Shown here one piece after another: positions 34,216-44,094 of a stretch of 64,000 nt of DNA. A program made the position numbers and the translations under genes. Source of the stretch: Chitinophagales bacterium (GTDB lineage Bacteria > Bacteroidota > Bacteroidia > Chitinophagales > Saprospiraceae); the NCBI GenBank assembly GCA_013298955.1, contig JAAFJT010000002.1, forward strand, positions 80,169-144,168, read 5' to 3'. The notes under the pieces were generated by a model, which had not been told where the DNA came from, did not search any database, and worked only from the letters and a program-made list of their open reading frames with translations. Each line of letters begins with the position of its first letter. Position 1 is the stretch's first letter.

Positions 34216-34290
34216 TTGGATTTTCTGGATGGCTTGGATTTTTGGATTTTATGTAAAAATCTAAAAATTCAAGCCATCCAGAAAATCCAA
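34216..34290. repeat. Palindrome of GGAT words between two minus-strand genes
   Basis: TTGGATTTTCTGGATGGCTTG pairs with CAAGCCATCCAGAAAATCCAA, closing a loop containing a second weak pairing (GGATTTTTGGATTT / AAATCTAAAAATT). It follows the stop of the WG-repeat gene on the minus strand. Likely a terminator; same GGAT...ATCC design as the other intergenic hairpins. Confidence 0.8.
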
Positions 34291-34299
34291 ATTTAGCTT

Positions 34300-35415
34300 T
34301 TATTTTGGTTTTTTCAAAATGCACCATGCACTGTCGCGCCGCGCCCAAGCATAGCCTTCTGAAAATTTATTAATCGTTTCGTATTGAAATGGGATTTTAA
34401 CTTCGCCTTTTGCGTTCAAAAAACCCCGTTTCCCATTCAATTGTGCAGGAAAAAGCCCTTCGCAATACGCGCCACACCATTCATATTTGTCAGGCGGAAT
34501 CACTTCTACGCCTTTTTGGTTGATAACACCCCATTTTCCATTCAAATTAACAGGCATATGACCACCCGAAAAATGCAATTCCATCTTATCGTATTTCAAT
34601 GGAATTACCAAAGTGCCTTGTTTGTCAATCGCGCCGTATTTGCCATTGAGTCGGACGACTGCCAGACCTTCCGAAAAATCTTCTGCCATATCATATTGAG
34701 GCTGAACGACTAAGCGACCTGCTTTGCTGATAAACCCGAATTTATCATTCACCGCAATGCGTGCCAAACCTTCTGAAAATTTATCCCGCCTTTCCGATTT
34801 GACCTCTAATACATTTCGACCTGTACTATCAATATAGTAAAATTTTCGACCATCTTCGACTGCTGCCAAACCGTCCGAAAAATTTTGAGTCCAACTATAA
34901 CGCAAAGGTATTTTTTCCACCCCATTTCGATTGACAAAACCCCAACTTTGCTCGCGTCGCACGGCTGCAAAACCATGCGAAAATTGAGATTCACAATCTT
35001 TATATTTCAAGGGCACGACTGTATCGCCATCATGATTGATAAACCCCATTTTTTCCTTCGACTCGACAAAGGCTAACCCTTCTTGAAAAGGTTCGGCATC
35101 ATCATAAATGGGTTGTATGACCATTTTACCCGTTTTGTCCACGAAACCATGCTTATTATTGATGGTCACAGTCGCCAAACCTTCTGTAAACATCCAAGCA
35201 TTTTCGTATTGCACCGGAATCACTTCTACGCCATTCGTATCCACGAAACCCCATTTATTATTGCGGCGCACAGGCGCGAGACCCTCTTGAAACCAAAACG
35301 TTTTATCGTATTTTTCAGATAATTTAATAATTGATGTATTCCCTGATTTGGAACGGTCACAGCTTGCCGCAAAGAGCGTGACTCCCATACACATCCAAGA
35401 AAACCGGTTGTTCAT
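34300..35415 (-). CDS. WG-repeat lipoprotein
   Basis: 371 residues. Lipoprotein signal ending FAASC. The remainder is built of nine WG (KWG-type) repeats of about 33 residues, e.g. NNKWGFVDTNGVEVIPVQY, EKMGFINHDGDTVVPLKY and NGKYGAIDKQGTLVIPLKY, each followed by a FSEGLA phrase. WG repeats are beta-rich and occur in bacterial surface and cytoplasmic proteins of unknown function. The T9SS adhesin gene begins 430 bp away on the other strand; no direct link is evident. Confidence 0.92.
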   Translation of the reverse strand: MNNRFSWMCMGVTLFAASCDRSKSGNTSIIKLSEKYDKTFWFQEGLAPVRRNNKWGFVDTNGVEVIPVQYENAWMFTEGLATVTINNKHGFVDKTGKMVIQPIYDDAEPFQEGLAFVESKEKMGFINHDGDTVVPLKYKDCESQFSHGFAAVRREQSWGFVNRNGVEKIPLRYSWTQNFSDGLAAVEDGRKFYYIDSTGRNVLEVKSERRDKFSEGLARIAVNDKFGFISKAGRLVVQPQYDMAEDFSEGLAVVRLNGKYGAIDKQGTLVIPLKYDKMELHFSGGHMPVNLNGKWGVINQKGVEVIPPDKYEWCGAYCEGLFPAQLNGKRGFLNAKGEVKIPFQYETINKFSEGYAWARRDSAWCILKKPK

Positions 35416-35847
35416 TTTTGTAAAAATTAATTTGGGTGCAAATTAACGGAATTATTTTCACCATAAAGGCAACAAATCGCAGAAAACTATGTACAAAAGA
35501 TGCTTTAATCATCTACACGTTTGATTTATACTCAACAAATACCACACAATTAACTCAAATTAAAAATTATAAATGTTTTTTTATTTATAATTTTAATAAA
35601 AATATAGACCATAATAAACGTGTTTTCAATAAGAAACATAGGTTACAAAAGTTTAAACCATTGACAGTCATGGACTTATTACCTTAATTAGGTTAGGGCT
35701 TGGCACGATTTTTAGGACTTTTGCAACAAGTACATAAACGGGATAGTGGCTTTGCGCCGTATTGAATCATGCAAGAAAGCCAACTGCTGTCACCATAATA
35801 CCATTTCATTCTAAAACTACACCGCGTTCTAAAACTTATTAGTCTTC
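35416..35847. other. 432-bp gene-free divergent region
   Basis: AT-rich region between the WG-repeat lipoprotein (minus) and the giant adhesin (plus). No ORF with family features, no long inverted repeat and no convincing promoter pair are visible. It must hold the promoters of both genes. Confidence 0.5.
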
Positions 35848-38800
35848 ATGAAAAAACTTTTACTCTTTAGCCTGAGTCTTTGGATTACTTGTCTGCATGC
35901 ACAATCGCAGATTGGTTTTATTCATCAAGACTCGGTCGTCGCCAGAAGTTCCGATTGTCAACTCGGCGTGGCGGCTTGCATCGATAGTTTTACCTACGAT
36001 GATTTGAGTAATTACAGATTTACGCTTAATGGGCAACCTTTTAATGCTGCGTTCACTTCTTGTAAAGTGGACACGATGCATGCTTACTCTTATTTGGTCA
36101 TTTTTGGCGATGGAGAAGTCGGACCTTTTAGGTTACAAGAATGGGTTGTGAATGGGGATACCTTTCGATTGAGTTTTGCCAACTTACAACAGTTGAAAGA
36201 TTCAATGGTTCGTTGGAATCCGTCTGGACAGTGGCAATTAGACCCTGTTTCCAACATTGTCTTTGGTTTTGCGAATGGAAGTGTCTATTCCTGCCAAAGA
36301 ATACTTGGCTTGACACGGGGTAGCCAAAATGTTATTTGTTATAATCAAGGGTTGCGCTATACAGGTTTGCGTTTTAATGTACCACCCGGTCGCCATCAAT
36401 TAATCGTGGAGGATTTGATTAATCGCTCCCGAGATACCGTACAGATTACAGCCGCTTGTATCAAACCGGATACGGTCATTCGGAACATTCAAATTGGGAT
36501 GAGTGACAATTATTGTGTTAGCAGTGGAGAATTGTTGGGTACGATTCAAAGTACAAGCAATTTTTGCGCTCGCGCTACCACACATGCTGTTTTTCAAACA
36601 CCTGTTAATAATTGTATTACTTTCAATGGTGCAACGCTTGGTTCCGATACAGCTTGTTTGCGGTATTGTGACCCATTGGGTTTTTGCGATACGACTTATT
36701 TGATTGTCAATGTAACCGCTACTGCCAATAGTCCTGCACATGTGATTCGAGATACGATTTCTTCAGGCGTGAGTCGGACGCGTTGTGCGTTGAACATTCC
36801 ATCTGGTACGATTGCTTCCATTACGAATGCTTGTCCGACGAATAGCGGGCGTAATGTTCGTTTTACCATAGACCCTGTGAACCGTTGTGTGACTTACACG
36901 GGTTTGACCGAAGGCGTTGATACCGCTTGTGTGGTGATTTGTAATACCGCAGGCGTTTGTGATACGAATTATTTTTACATTGATACCCGCGTTTCGTTAC
37001 CCTTGACGGGGACGCGTTTGCGCGTTACGGACACATTGGCTCTTGGCACGACTAAACCAATGTGTGGTACGCTGCGCGGCGGCGGATTGACGATTTCGGG
37101 CGTGACGAACCTTTGCGCAACTGGTTCAGGTACACGAGCGACGTTTAGTAATTTGAATACAGGCAATGGTTGTTCTACCGTAAGAGGCATTTCGGTAGGT
37201 ACGGATAGTGCTTGTTGGAAGGTTTGTTACAGTAATGGCGTTTGCGATACGATTTATATGGTGATGTCGGTGTACCCACCGCAATCGAATGGGACACGCA
37301 ATCGTGTCACGGATACGGTAGCAGTTGGAACGAGTAAGCCTTATTGTATGCCGACTCGAAATGGTGGTGTCATTATTACGTCAGTTACTAATACGTGTCC
37401 GACCGCATCTGGCACGCATGTTCAGTTTGCAAATATCGACCCTGTGACAGGGTGTTTGACGATAAATGGTCTTACCACAGGAACGGATAGTGCTTGTTTG
37501 CGCATTTGTTACAACAATGGTATTTGTGATACTTTTAATGTGACTGTAACGGCTTATCCATCTGTGAATGCGCCAAGTGGTATTACACGGATAACCGATA
37601 CGATTTTGGTTGGAACGAATAAACAACGTTGTTTAACTTTAAGAGCAGGTCAGACTGTCACATCATTCACTAATTATTGCCCTCAAAATAGTGGCAATAG
37701 AGTACTAATTGGTAACTTAAATAGTACGAATGGTTGTGTCATGTTAGCAGGGATACGTCCCGGGATGGATAGTGCTTGTTTGCGCATTTGTTACAATAAT
37801 GGCATTTGTGATACGGTAATTATTACAGTTGGAGCTTATACGCGTCCAAATTTTGCGAATGGCGAAGGCAATAATGCGAGATTAGCAGATTCGATTGCAG
37901 TTGGAACAAGTAAACCACATTGTATTCCATTGCGGACGGGTTTAACGCCTTCGGGCATGACGAATATTTGTCCAACGAATAGTGGGAATCATGTGACTTT
38001 TAGCAATTTTAATCCTGCTACGGGTTGCATGACGATTACGGGGATTACGCCAGGGGCAGATAGTGCTTGTTTGCGGATTTGTTATACGAATAATGTTTGC
38101 GATACGATTTACGTTGCAGTTGGGGCTTATACGCCAACGAATACGCCAAGTACGCGTCGGATTCACGTTTTCCGTGACACCTTACATGTTTCGCAATCGC
38201 GCACGAAATGTGATTTCATTGCGCCTGCGAATGCAACAGGTGGTTTTTATGATCATTGCAATCCAAACGGTACCAATGTGTTCCGATTTACGTTTTTTGA
38301 TATAAATCCTTCTCGTTGTGTCCGATATTCGGGTGTTGCGCCCGGTTTAGATAGTATCTGCCTTGTTTCTTGTAATACAAGTGGACTTTGCGATACGACT
38401 TATATGTATATTACCGTTATTGATACAACACAACGGAGTCGCATTTATCGCAGAACAGATACGATTACGCTTGGTTTGGATAGGGAAATATGTAATTTAG
38501 TCAATCCAGGTGGTCTTATCAATACATTTAGTAATTTCTGTACAGGTGCATCAGGCGTAAGAGTTGGATTTACGATAGATACAGCGAGAAAATGTGTTCG
38601 TTATAGCGGTTTGGCAATCGGTACAGATTCGGTATGTATGCGCGTTTGTAATACGAGTGGCATTTGTGACACGACTTACATCGCGATTACAACCATACCT
38701 GTTTCGATTCGTCAAAATATTACAGACACGATAACGGTTGGTTTGAATCGAATTTACTGTTTGCCTGCGAGCGAAACCCGCGTGATGCGTCCAGGTTGTA

Positions 38801-40353
38801 CGCCAAGTAACGGTGGTTTTGCAACGATAACGGTTGATACCGCGACAAGATGTATTACGTACACTGGTATTCGACAAGGTACCGATTCGAGTTGTTACGT
38901 ATTATGTAACCCTCTAACAGGACGTTGTGATACTATAAAAGTAAGTATCAGAGCCATTCCAACAATCAATACCAATAGCCCGTTATATTACACGGATACG
39001 ATTACAATTGGTTTAAATAGAACGTTTTGTAATTTAAAAAGACCTGCGGGTACATTCCGGAGTATGCAGTATTGCACACCGCCAACAGGAACGAATGTGG
39101 CTTTTGTTTTAGATACCGCAGCACGTTGTGTTCGTTACACAGGAACTGCGATTGGTACGGATTCTACTTGTGTGGTGATTTGTGATGCAATAGGCAGATG
39201 TGATACGACTTATATTAAAATACAAGTCAAACCCAATATTCCATTGGTAACACCCAGTGTAGATACGATTAAAATGCCTGTTCTGGGCAATAGAACGTTC
39301 TGCCCTGACCCAAGTGAATTAGCAGGTGCGCCGATTACGCGGATTGAATGGTGCAGCCCATTGAATTTGACGTATTCGACAGCGACTTTGGATACGATTA
39401 CCAAATGTGTCAAAGTGACTGGAAATACACCTGGTTTGGATTCTGTTTGTGTCCGAATTTGTAATGCTTTTAATATTTGCGACACGACCCGATTGTTTAT
39501 CCGAGTCAATGCAGATACCTTGCGCCCTACGCCTTCGGTGGATAATGTTCGATTGAATGCAGGAGTCGATTCGGTCTTTTGCCGAGTAGATACAAGCCAA
39601 ATTGGAGGAGCCGTAGCGCGGATATTCAACGCATGTCCTCAAAATTCGGGGACGAATGCACAAGTAACGATTGATTCTGTTACCAAATGTGTTCGGATTA
39701 GAGGTTTAACTGTGGGTGTTGATACAGCCTGTATCGTGGTTTGTAATGCGAATGGCATTTGTGATACGACGACGATTTACATCACTGTTGGCAGACCCAT
39801 TACAAATATTACGTTGCTTGCCAATGATGATTATGATACGGTTCGATTCAGAGGTTTCCGCGTGTTGAATATTTTTGCAAATGATACGATTCGAGCAGCC
39901 GTAACGCGATTTAATATTTTAATTCCGCCTGTCAAAGGTCAATTAGATACGATTAGCAGGGGTATTGTTCGATACAGAAGTGGTTCTACTGCAACGGCTT
40001 GTGGATTAGATAGTTTTCAATATGAACTTTGTACAGGTGCGATTTGCGACACTGCATGGGTTTATATTTACGTCGATTGTCCACAAGATTTGAAATTCTG
40101 GGATGCGGTTTCGCCTAATAATGATGGTAAAAATGACGTGTTAATCATTGACGGTTTACAAAATTATCCGAAACATACGTTATGTGTATTCAATCGTTGG
40201 GGTAATGAAGTGCTGAATGTTCAAAATTACCAACAAGATTGGACGGGCATTTGGAATGGTCAATTATTACCAGATGGCACTTATTTCTACTTGTTGAGAG
40301 ATGATGAAAAAGGACAAATTGTAAAAACAGGTTACATACAATTGATGCGATAA
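35848..40353 (+). CDS. Giant T9SS-secreted adhesin-like protein with twelve six-cysteine repeats and a CHU_C tail
   Basis: 1501 residues. Signal peptide 1-18 (ends CLHAQ). After an N-terminal domain to about residue 209 come twelve units of about 92-97 residues (to about 1317). Each unit has about six cysteines: one near the start (KPHCIPL), NxCPTNSG, GCMTI, then DSACLRICYNNGICDT. A possible degenerate thirteenth (LDSFQYELCTGAICDTAW) belongs to an Ig/cadherin-like segment at about 1318-1415 (LANDDYDTVRFRGFRVLNI). Residues about 1416-1501 are the type B gliding-motility C-terminal domain (SPNNDGKNDVL, FNRWGNEVL, DGTYFYLL). PorP/SprF and an OmpA protein follow, the usual companions of such surface proteins. 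Likely a surface filament or adhesin secreted by T9SS. Confidence 0.93.
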   Translation: MKKLLLFSLSLWITCLHAQSQIGFIHQDSVVARSSDCQLGVAACIDSFTYDDLSNYRFTLNGQPFNAAFTSCKVDTMHAYSYLVIFGDGEVGPFRLQEWVVNGDTFRLSFANLQQLKDSMVRWNPSGQWQLDPVSNIVFGFANGSVYSCQRILGLTRGSQNVICYNQGLRYTGLRFNVPPGRHQLIVEDLINRSRDTVQITAACIKPDTVIRNIQIGMSDNYCVSSGELLGTIQSTSNFCARATTHAVFQTPVNNCITFNGATLGSDTACLRYCDPLGFCDTTYLIVNVTATANSPAHVIRDTISSGVSRTRCALNIPSGTIASITNACPTNSGRNVRFTIDPVNRCVTYTGLTEGVDTACVVICNTAGVCDTNYFYIDTRVSLPLTGTRLRVTDTLALGTTKPMCGTLRGGGLTISGVTNLCATGSGTRATFSNLNTGNGCSTVRGISVGTDSACWKVCYSNGVCDTIYMVMSVYPPQSNGTRNRVTDTVAVGTSKPYCMPTRNGGVIITSVTNTCPTASGTHVQFANIDPVTGCLTINGLTTGTDSACLRICYNNGICDTFNVTVTAYPSVNAPSGITRITDTILVGTNKQRCLTLRAGQTVTSFTNYCPQNSGNRVLIGNLNSTNGCVMLAGIRPGMDSACLRICYNNGICDTVIITVGAYTRPNFANGEGNNARLADSIAVGTSKPHCIPLRTGLTPSGMTNICPTNSGNHVTFSNFNPATGCMTITGITPGADSACLRICYTNNVCDTIYVAVGAYTPTNTPSTRRIHVFRDTLHVSQSRTKCDFIAPANATGGFYDHCNPNGTNVFRFTFFDINPSRCVRYSGVAPGLDSICLVSCNTSGLCDTTYMYITVIDTTQRSRIYRRTDTITLGLDREICNLVNPGGLINTFSNFCTGASGVRVGFTIDTARKCVRYSGLAIGTDSVCMRVCNTSGICDTTYIAITTIPVSIRQNITDTITVGLNRIYCLPASETRVMRPGCTPSNGGFATITVDTATRCITYTGIRQGTDSSCYVLCNPLTGRCDTIKVSIRAIPTINTNSPLYYTDTITIGLNRTFCNLKRPAGTFRSMQYCTPPTGTNVAFVLDTAARCVRYTGTAIGTDSTCVVICDAIGRCDTTYIKIQVKPNIPLVTPSVDTIKMPVLGNRTFCPDPSELAGAPITRIEWCSPLNLTYSTATLDTITKCVKVTGNTPGLDSVCVRICNAFNICDTTRLFIRVNADTLRPTPSVDNVRLNAGVDSVFCRVDTSQIGGAVARIFNACPQNSGTNAQVTIDSVTKCVRIRGLTVGVDTACIVVCNANGICDTTTIYITVGRPITNITLLANDDYDTVRFRGFRVLNIFANDTIRAAVTRFNILIPPVKGQLDTISRGIVRYRSGSTATACGLDSFQYELCTGAICDTAWVYIYVDCPQDLKFWDAVSPNNDGKNDVLIIDGLQNYPKHTLCVFNRWGNEVLNVQNYQQDWTGIWNGQLLPDGTYFYLLRDDEKGQIVKTGYIQLMR

Positions 40354-40361
40354 AAGGGTCT

Positions 40362-40460
40362 GAATTGGGATTTTTTAGGATGGGTAGGCTTTTTTTAGGA
40401 TTCATTTTAATTAAAATGAATCCTAAAAAAAGCCTACCCATCCTAAAAAAATCCTAATTT
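40362..40460. repeat. Long palindrome after the adhesin gene
   Basis: AATTGGGATTTTTTAGGATG at the left and CATCCTAAAAAAATCCTAATT at the right continue into nearly perfect 45-bp arms meeting at TTTTAATTAAAA. Starts 9 bp after the stop codon. Terminator-like, with GGAT words in the 5' arm. Confidence 0.88.
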
Positions 40461-40653
40461 AAAAAACCACCATTTTTGAGTTATAAAAAATATAATCAAA
40501 TATTAAATTTCTTACAACCCAATCCAAATCATTACTAAGCAGCCGAATCAGCACGATTTTTGTGCCTTTTTAATTAAATACTTGTAATCTACGCCCATAC
40601 TATGATGAGTCCCCCCAAAAGACTCAAATATTTTAAAAAAAAATTCTTTAATC

Positions 40654-41646
40654 ATGAAGAAAACTATCACACTTTTCACTCTGCTGCTTGTCGGAATACG
40701 GGTGTCGGCTCAACAAGATCCGATGTTCACCAAGTATATGTTCAACAGTTTGATATTCAACCCAGCGTATGCGGGTTCTAAAGACCACATGATTGTCAAT
40801 TTGCTCCACCGTACGCAATGGTGGGGGATAGAGGGTGCGCCACAAACGCAGTCTTTGACGATTCACACGCCCATGAAAAACGATAGGGTTGGATTAGGCG
40901 GGAGTCTTGTCTTTGACCAAATTGGTCCGACAACAACGATTTCGGGTAATTTGGCGTATTCCTATCGGATTCCAGTCGGAAAAGGCAAATTATGTATTGG
41001 CGTACAAGGCGGTGGTTACAATTGGAGAGCTGATTGGGGCAAATTGCAACGATTAGATCCGGGCGACCCTGCTTATCAGTTTGATGTAAACATCTGGAGA
41101 CCCAATTTGGGAACAGGTATTTACTATTACAACAATAACTTTTATACAGGGATTGGTTGCCCGCGCATCATTGAGTACGATTTGACCAAAGATAGAACGG
41201 ATAACTCAGCTATCTATGCCAAACAATATCGGCATTATTTTTACACGATTGGTGCAGCAATTCCATTAAAAGGCAATGCGTTGATTTTCAAACCATCAGC
41301 ATTGGTTAAATCCGTTGGTTTAGACAGCAAACTTAAAAAAGATGCTGCTTTTGAGCGCATTGGCGCACCGACGGAATTTAATGTGGATTTGTCCTTGTTT
41401 TTTCAAGAAACATTGTGGGTTGGTACTTCCTTCCGTTCGGCGGTGGAAGTTTTCAACAAGAAAAGTACCTATGATTCCGTCGATTTATGGTTTGCTTATT
41501 ACTTGTCGAATGGGGTGCGCATTGGGGCAGCCTATGATTACACCTTGACAAAATTACAAAAGGCAGCAGGTGGCTCTTTTGAAATCATGGCAGGTTATGA
41601 GTTTAATTATCAGACGCGCAAAACAGTAACACCGCGTTATTTTTAA
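40654..41646 (+). CDS. Type IX secretion system membrane protein, PorP/SprF family
   Basis: 330 residues. Signal peptide ends VSAQ, followed by the family-defining start QDPMFTKYMFNSLIFNPAYAG and, next, HRTQWWGIEGAPQTQSLTIH. The rest is an outer-membrane beta-barrel (alternating polar/aromatic strands, LGTGIYYYNNNFYTGIG, IGAAYDYTLTKL), ending NYQTRKTVTPRYF. PorP/SprF proteins attach or help secrete the T9SS protein encoded just upstream (here the giant adhesin), as SprF does for SprB. About 300 bp separates it from the adhesin gene. Confidence 0.95.
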   Translation: MKKTITLFTLLLVGIRVSAQQDPMFTKYMFNSLIFNPAYAGSKDHMIVNLLHRTQWWGIEGAPQTQSLTIHTPMKNDRVGLGGSLVFDQIGPTTTISGNLAYSYRIPVGKGKLCIGVQGGGYNWRADWGKLQRLDPGDPAYQFDVNIWRPNLGTGIYYYNNNFYTGIGCPRIIEYDLTKDRTDNSAIYAKQYRHYFYTIGAAIPLKGNALIFKPSALVKSVGLDSKLKKDAAFERIGAPTEFNVDLSLFFQETLWVGTSFRSAVEVFNKKSTYDSVDLWFAYYLSNGVRIGAAYDYTLTKLQKAAGGSFEIMAGYEFNYQTRKTVTPRYF

Positions 41647-41659
41647 ATACGGAACCGAA

Positions 41660-41903
41660 GTTGATTTGAATTAGGAATTAAGGAATAAGTAGTTCAATTG
41701 AAATAACCTATCCAAAAGGTCGGCGAGGTTGCAACCTCGCCGACCTTGATTCGATACGAATTAGTTGATTATCAATGACTTATATTTTGATAGTTTATTT
41801 TGATTTCAACTACTTAGTAGGAATTTAAGAATGCCTTGACCTAATTTTTTAACAAAAAAATTATCCTCAAATTCCTACTATTCCTTAATTCTTGATTCAA
41901 AAA
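41660..41903. repeat. Large inverted repeat with a nested GGTCGGCGAGG hairpin
   Basis: Left arm TTGAATTAGGAATTAAGGAAT and right arm ATTCCTTAATTCTTGATTCAA pair (41660-41695 with 41870-41903); AGTAGTTCAATTG-type words pair with CAACTACTTAG further in. In the centre AAGGTCGGCGAGGTT / AACCTCGCCGACCTT (41716-41747) is a perfect 16-bp palindrome. Lies between the PorP/SprF and OmpA genes. Confidence 0.75.
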
Positions 41904-42061
41904 ACAATAAATTTTTGCAAAAAAAGGATAATAATGCTGTAAATTGATTTTTTGGCATGACATTTCGATTCAAAAACAAAACCATACATAAATCACTACT
42001 GTGATAAAATCGGATTTTTTTTATCACTTTTACAAACATACTATATTCAAAAATTAAAATC

Positions 42062-43705
42062 ATGAGACCGAGTAACTTTTACTTCCTGGCGTTTGGCTTA
42101 CTAATGTGTTCAAATGCGGTCTTCGCGCAGTCCTCCAAAGTGACGCGTGCAAGACAATATATGAAAGATTTGAATTATACAGAAGCCATCGAAATTTTAC
42201 AGCCCTTAGCGGCAAAAGACAATAATCCAGATGCAAAGATTGCATTAGCTGAATGTTATTTAAAAGTCAGCGATGTGGTCAATGCAGAAATGATGTATGC
42301 CCAAGTGGTCAAATTGCCCACTGCGCAACCCGTACATTATCTTTATTATGGTCAAATGTTGCAACGCAATGGCAAATGTGATGCAGCCAAAGATTGGTAT
42401 GCGAAATTCACCGAATCCGCGCCTGAAGATGTGCGCGGTCAACACCTCCACAAAGCCTGTGAAAATGAACAAGAATTGAAAACCAAAGGAGATGGTATCT
42501 ATGAAGTGGCTACGACGACTTTCAATTCTCGTTTAGATGATTTTGGTCCCGCTTTCTACAAAGATGGCAGTCGGGAAGGGCTTGTTTTTGCGTCTGAACG
42601 CGATAAAGGCGTGATTGTAAAACGCAATCACTCTTGGACGGGCAATCCCTTTTTGGATTTATATTTTGTGCCTGTTAAAAAAAGTGGTAGTAAAATGGTG
42701 TATGGTCGCCCTGAGAAATTTGCATCGGATATTAATTCTAAATACCATGATGCGATTGTAACGTTCAGCAAAGACCAACAAACGGTTTATTTCACTCGAA
42801 ACAACTTTACACACGGCAAAGCGGGTAAAGATGATGATGGAACGATGAAATTGAAAATCTATTCAGCTCAAAAAGGAAAAGGTACAACGAGTTGGGGCAA
42901 TGAAATGGATTTGCCATTCAATAGTGACCGTTATTCTTGTGCGCATCCTGCATTGAGCGCGGATGGAAATAAGTTGTATTTTGCATCGGATATGCCATCT
43001 GGTTATGGCGGCATGGATTTATATGTTGCTGAAAAAGAAAATGGCAAATGGGGCGCACCTGTTAATTTGGGACCTTCGGTCAATACAGAAGGCAATGAAT
43101 TGTTCCCTTATATTCAAAATAATGGACGTTTGTATTTTAGTTCGGATGGACAATTGGGTTTAGGCGGTTTGGATATTTATTATGTGGATGAAAAAGGAGC
43201 CAATCAATGGACTGCGCCCGAAAATATGGGTGGTCCTATCAACTCCAAAGATGATGATTTTTCCATTTCATTCAATGAAGATGGGACGGCAGGTTTCTTC
43301 TCGTCAGACCGTCAAGGCGGTGCAGGACGCGATGATATTTACAGTTTTACAAAGGCGGCGATACCTGTTCAAATCTTCGTTTATGATGAAGAAACCAAAG
43401 AACCGATTGAAAATGCGTCGGTTACGAGCGATTCATGCAATCGGGCAGAGTATAAAACAGGTAAAAATGGTCGGGTCAGCGTTGATATGAAATTCAATAC
43501 TTGTTGCACATTCAAAGCGGGTAAAGATACGTATGAACCCAATTCTAAGGAGGCTTGTTCTAAAGCCGCTAATGAAAAAGGAAGTGATTTAGTAGAGATT
43601 CCATTGCGCAGACAGATGCGGTTTTTGATGGAAGGTGTAGCCTATGACCAAGTATTAGGGACACCGTTAGAGATGAATCCAATCCTGAATTGGATAAATT
43701 GTTGA
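42062..43705 (+). CDS. OmpA-family T9SS-associated protein, N-terminal fragment (TPR-PD40-CarboxypepD_reg)
   Basis: 547 residues. Signal peptide ends FAQ; residues about 22-150 are tetratricopeptide-like helices (ARQYMKDLNYTEAIEIL). Residues about 165-425 are PD40 blades (AHPALSADGNKLYFASDMPSG, FFSSDRQGGAGRDDIYSFT). Residues about 434-500 are a carboxypeptidase-regulatory domain (QIFVYDEETKEPIENASV). After QMRFLMEGVAYDQVLGTPLE the frame runs into MNPILNWINC and stops, while the next frame encodes the OmpA domain. This is the usual third member of adhesin/PorP/OmpA modules, here broken by a frame change. If the break is real the fragment lacks its peptidoglycan anchor. Confidence 0.85.
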   Translation: MRPSNFYFLAFGLLMCSNAVFAQSSKVTRARQYMKDLNYTEAIEILQPLAAKDNNPDAKIALAECYLKVSDVVNAEMMYAQVVKLPTAQPVHYLYYGQMLQRNGKCDAAKDWYAKFTESAPEDVRGQHLHKACENEQELKTKGDGIYEVATTTFNSRLDDFGPAFYKDGSREGLVFASERDKGVIVKRNHSWTGNPFLDLYFVPVKKSGSKMVYGRPEKFASDINSKYHDAIVTFSKDQQTVYFTRNNFTHGKAGKDDDGTMKLKIYSAQKGKGTTSWGNEMDLPFNSDRYSCAHPALSADGNKLYFASDMPSGYGGMDLYVAEKENGKWGAPVNLGPSVNTEGNELFPYIQNNGRLYFSSDGQLGLGGLDIYYVDEKGANQWTAPENMGGPINSKDDDFSISFNEDGTAGFFSSDRQGGAGRDDIYSFTKAAIPVQIFVYDEETKEPIENASVTSDSCNRAEYKTGKNGRVSVDMKFNTCCTFKAGKDTYEPNSKEACSKAANEKGSDLVEIPLRRQMRFLMEGVAYDQVLGTPLEMNPILNWINC

Positions 43706-44058
43706 AAATGTTGAAAGAGAATCCGACTTATATCATTGAGTTGGCATCTCACACCGATTCACGCGGCTCCAATGCGTATAATAATCGATTGTCACAACGC
43801 CGTGCAGAATCCGTAGTACGTTGGTTAGTCGAGAAAGGCATTGAGCGCGACCGTTTAGTACCAAGAGGTTATGGTGAAAATATGAATGTCAATAAATGTG
43901 CGAATAATATACCATGTAGTGAGCAAGAGCATCAAATGAATCGTCGGACGGAGTTCCGCGTTATTGGTTGCAAAGGCTGTATGGAAAGCGAAAAATCAAA
44001 AATTTCGCGTCCGAATCAGAATACAAAAGTGGATAGTTGCAAAGGTTGTCCCTTTTAA
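43690..44058 (+). CDS. OmpA-like C-terminal domain, separated from its N-terminal part by a frameshift/deletion
   Basis: 122 residues read from a TTG; the frame continues upstream as VRDESNPELDKLLKML, so no natural start exists here. OmpA motif LASHTDSRGSNAYNNRLSQR, AESVVRWLVEKGI and RLVPRGYGE are complete except that the first strand (Y-x-D-F-x-x-x-x-I) is missing. The junction at about 43668-43680 joins the second carboxypeptidase-regulatory motif directly to VRDESNPEL, so probably 150 or more residues were deleted with a frame change. The tail has CKGC motifs. Confidence 0.8.
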   Translation: MDKLLKMLKENPTYIIELASHTDSRGSNAYNNRLSQRRAESVVRWLVEKGIERDRLVPRGYGENMNVNKCANNIPCSEQEHQMNRRTEFRVIGCKGCMESEKSKISRPNQNTKVDSCKGCPF

Positions 44059-44094
44059 TCAACACGGCTAGAGTAAAAGTGAATATATATGGTG

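Noticed and set aside
36400..39663. Minus-strand frames of 70-140 codons inside the adhesin gene
   Set aside because: Antisense shadows of the repeated coding sequence; no independent motifs.
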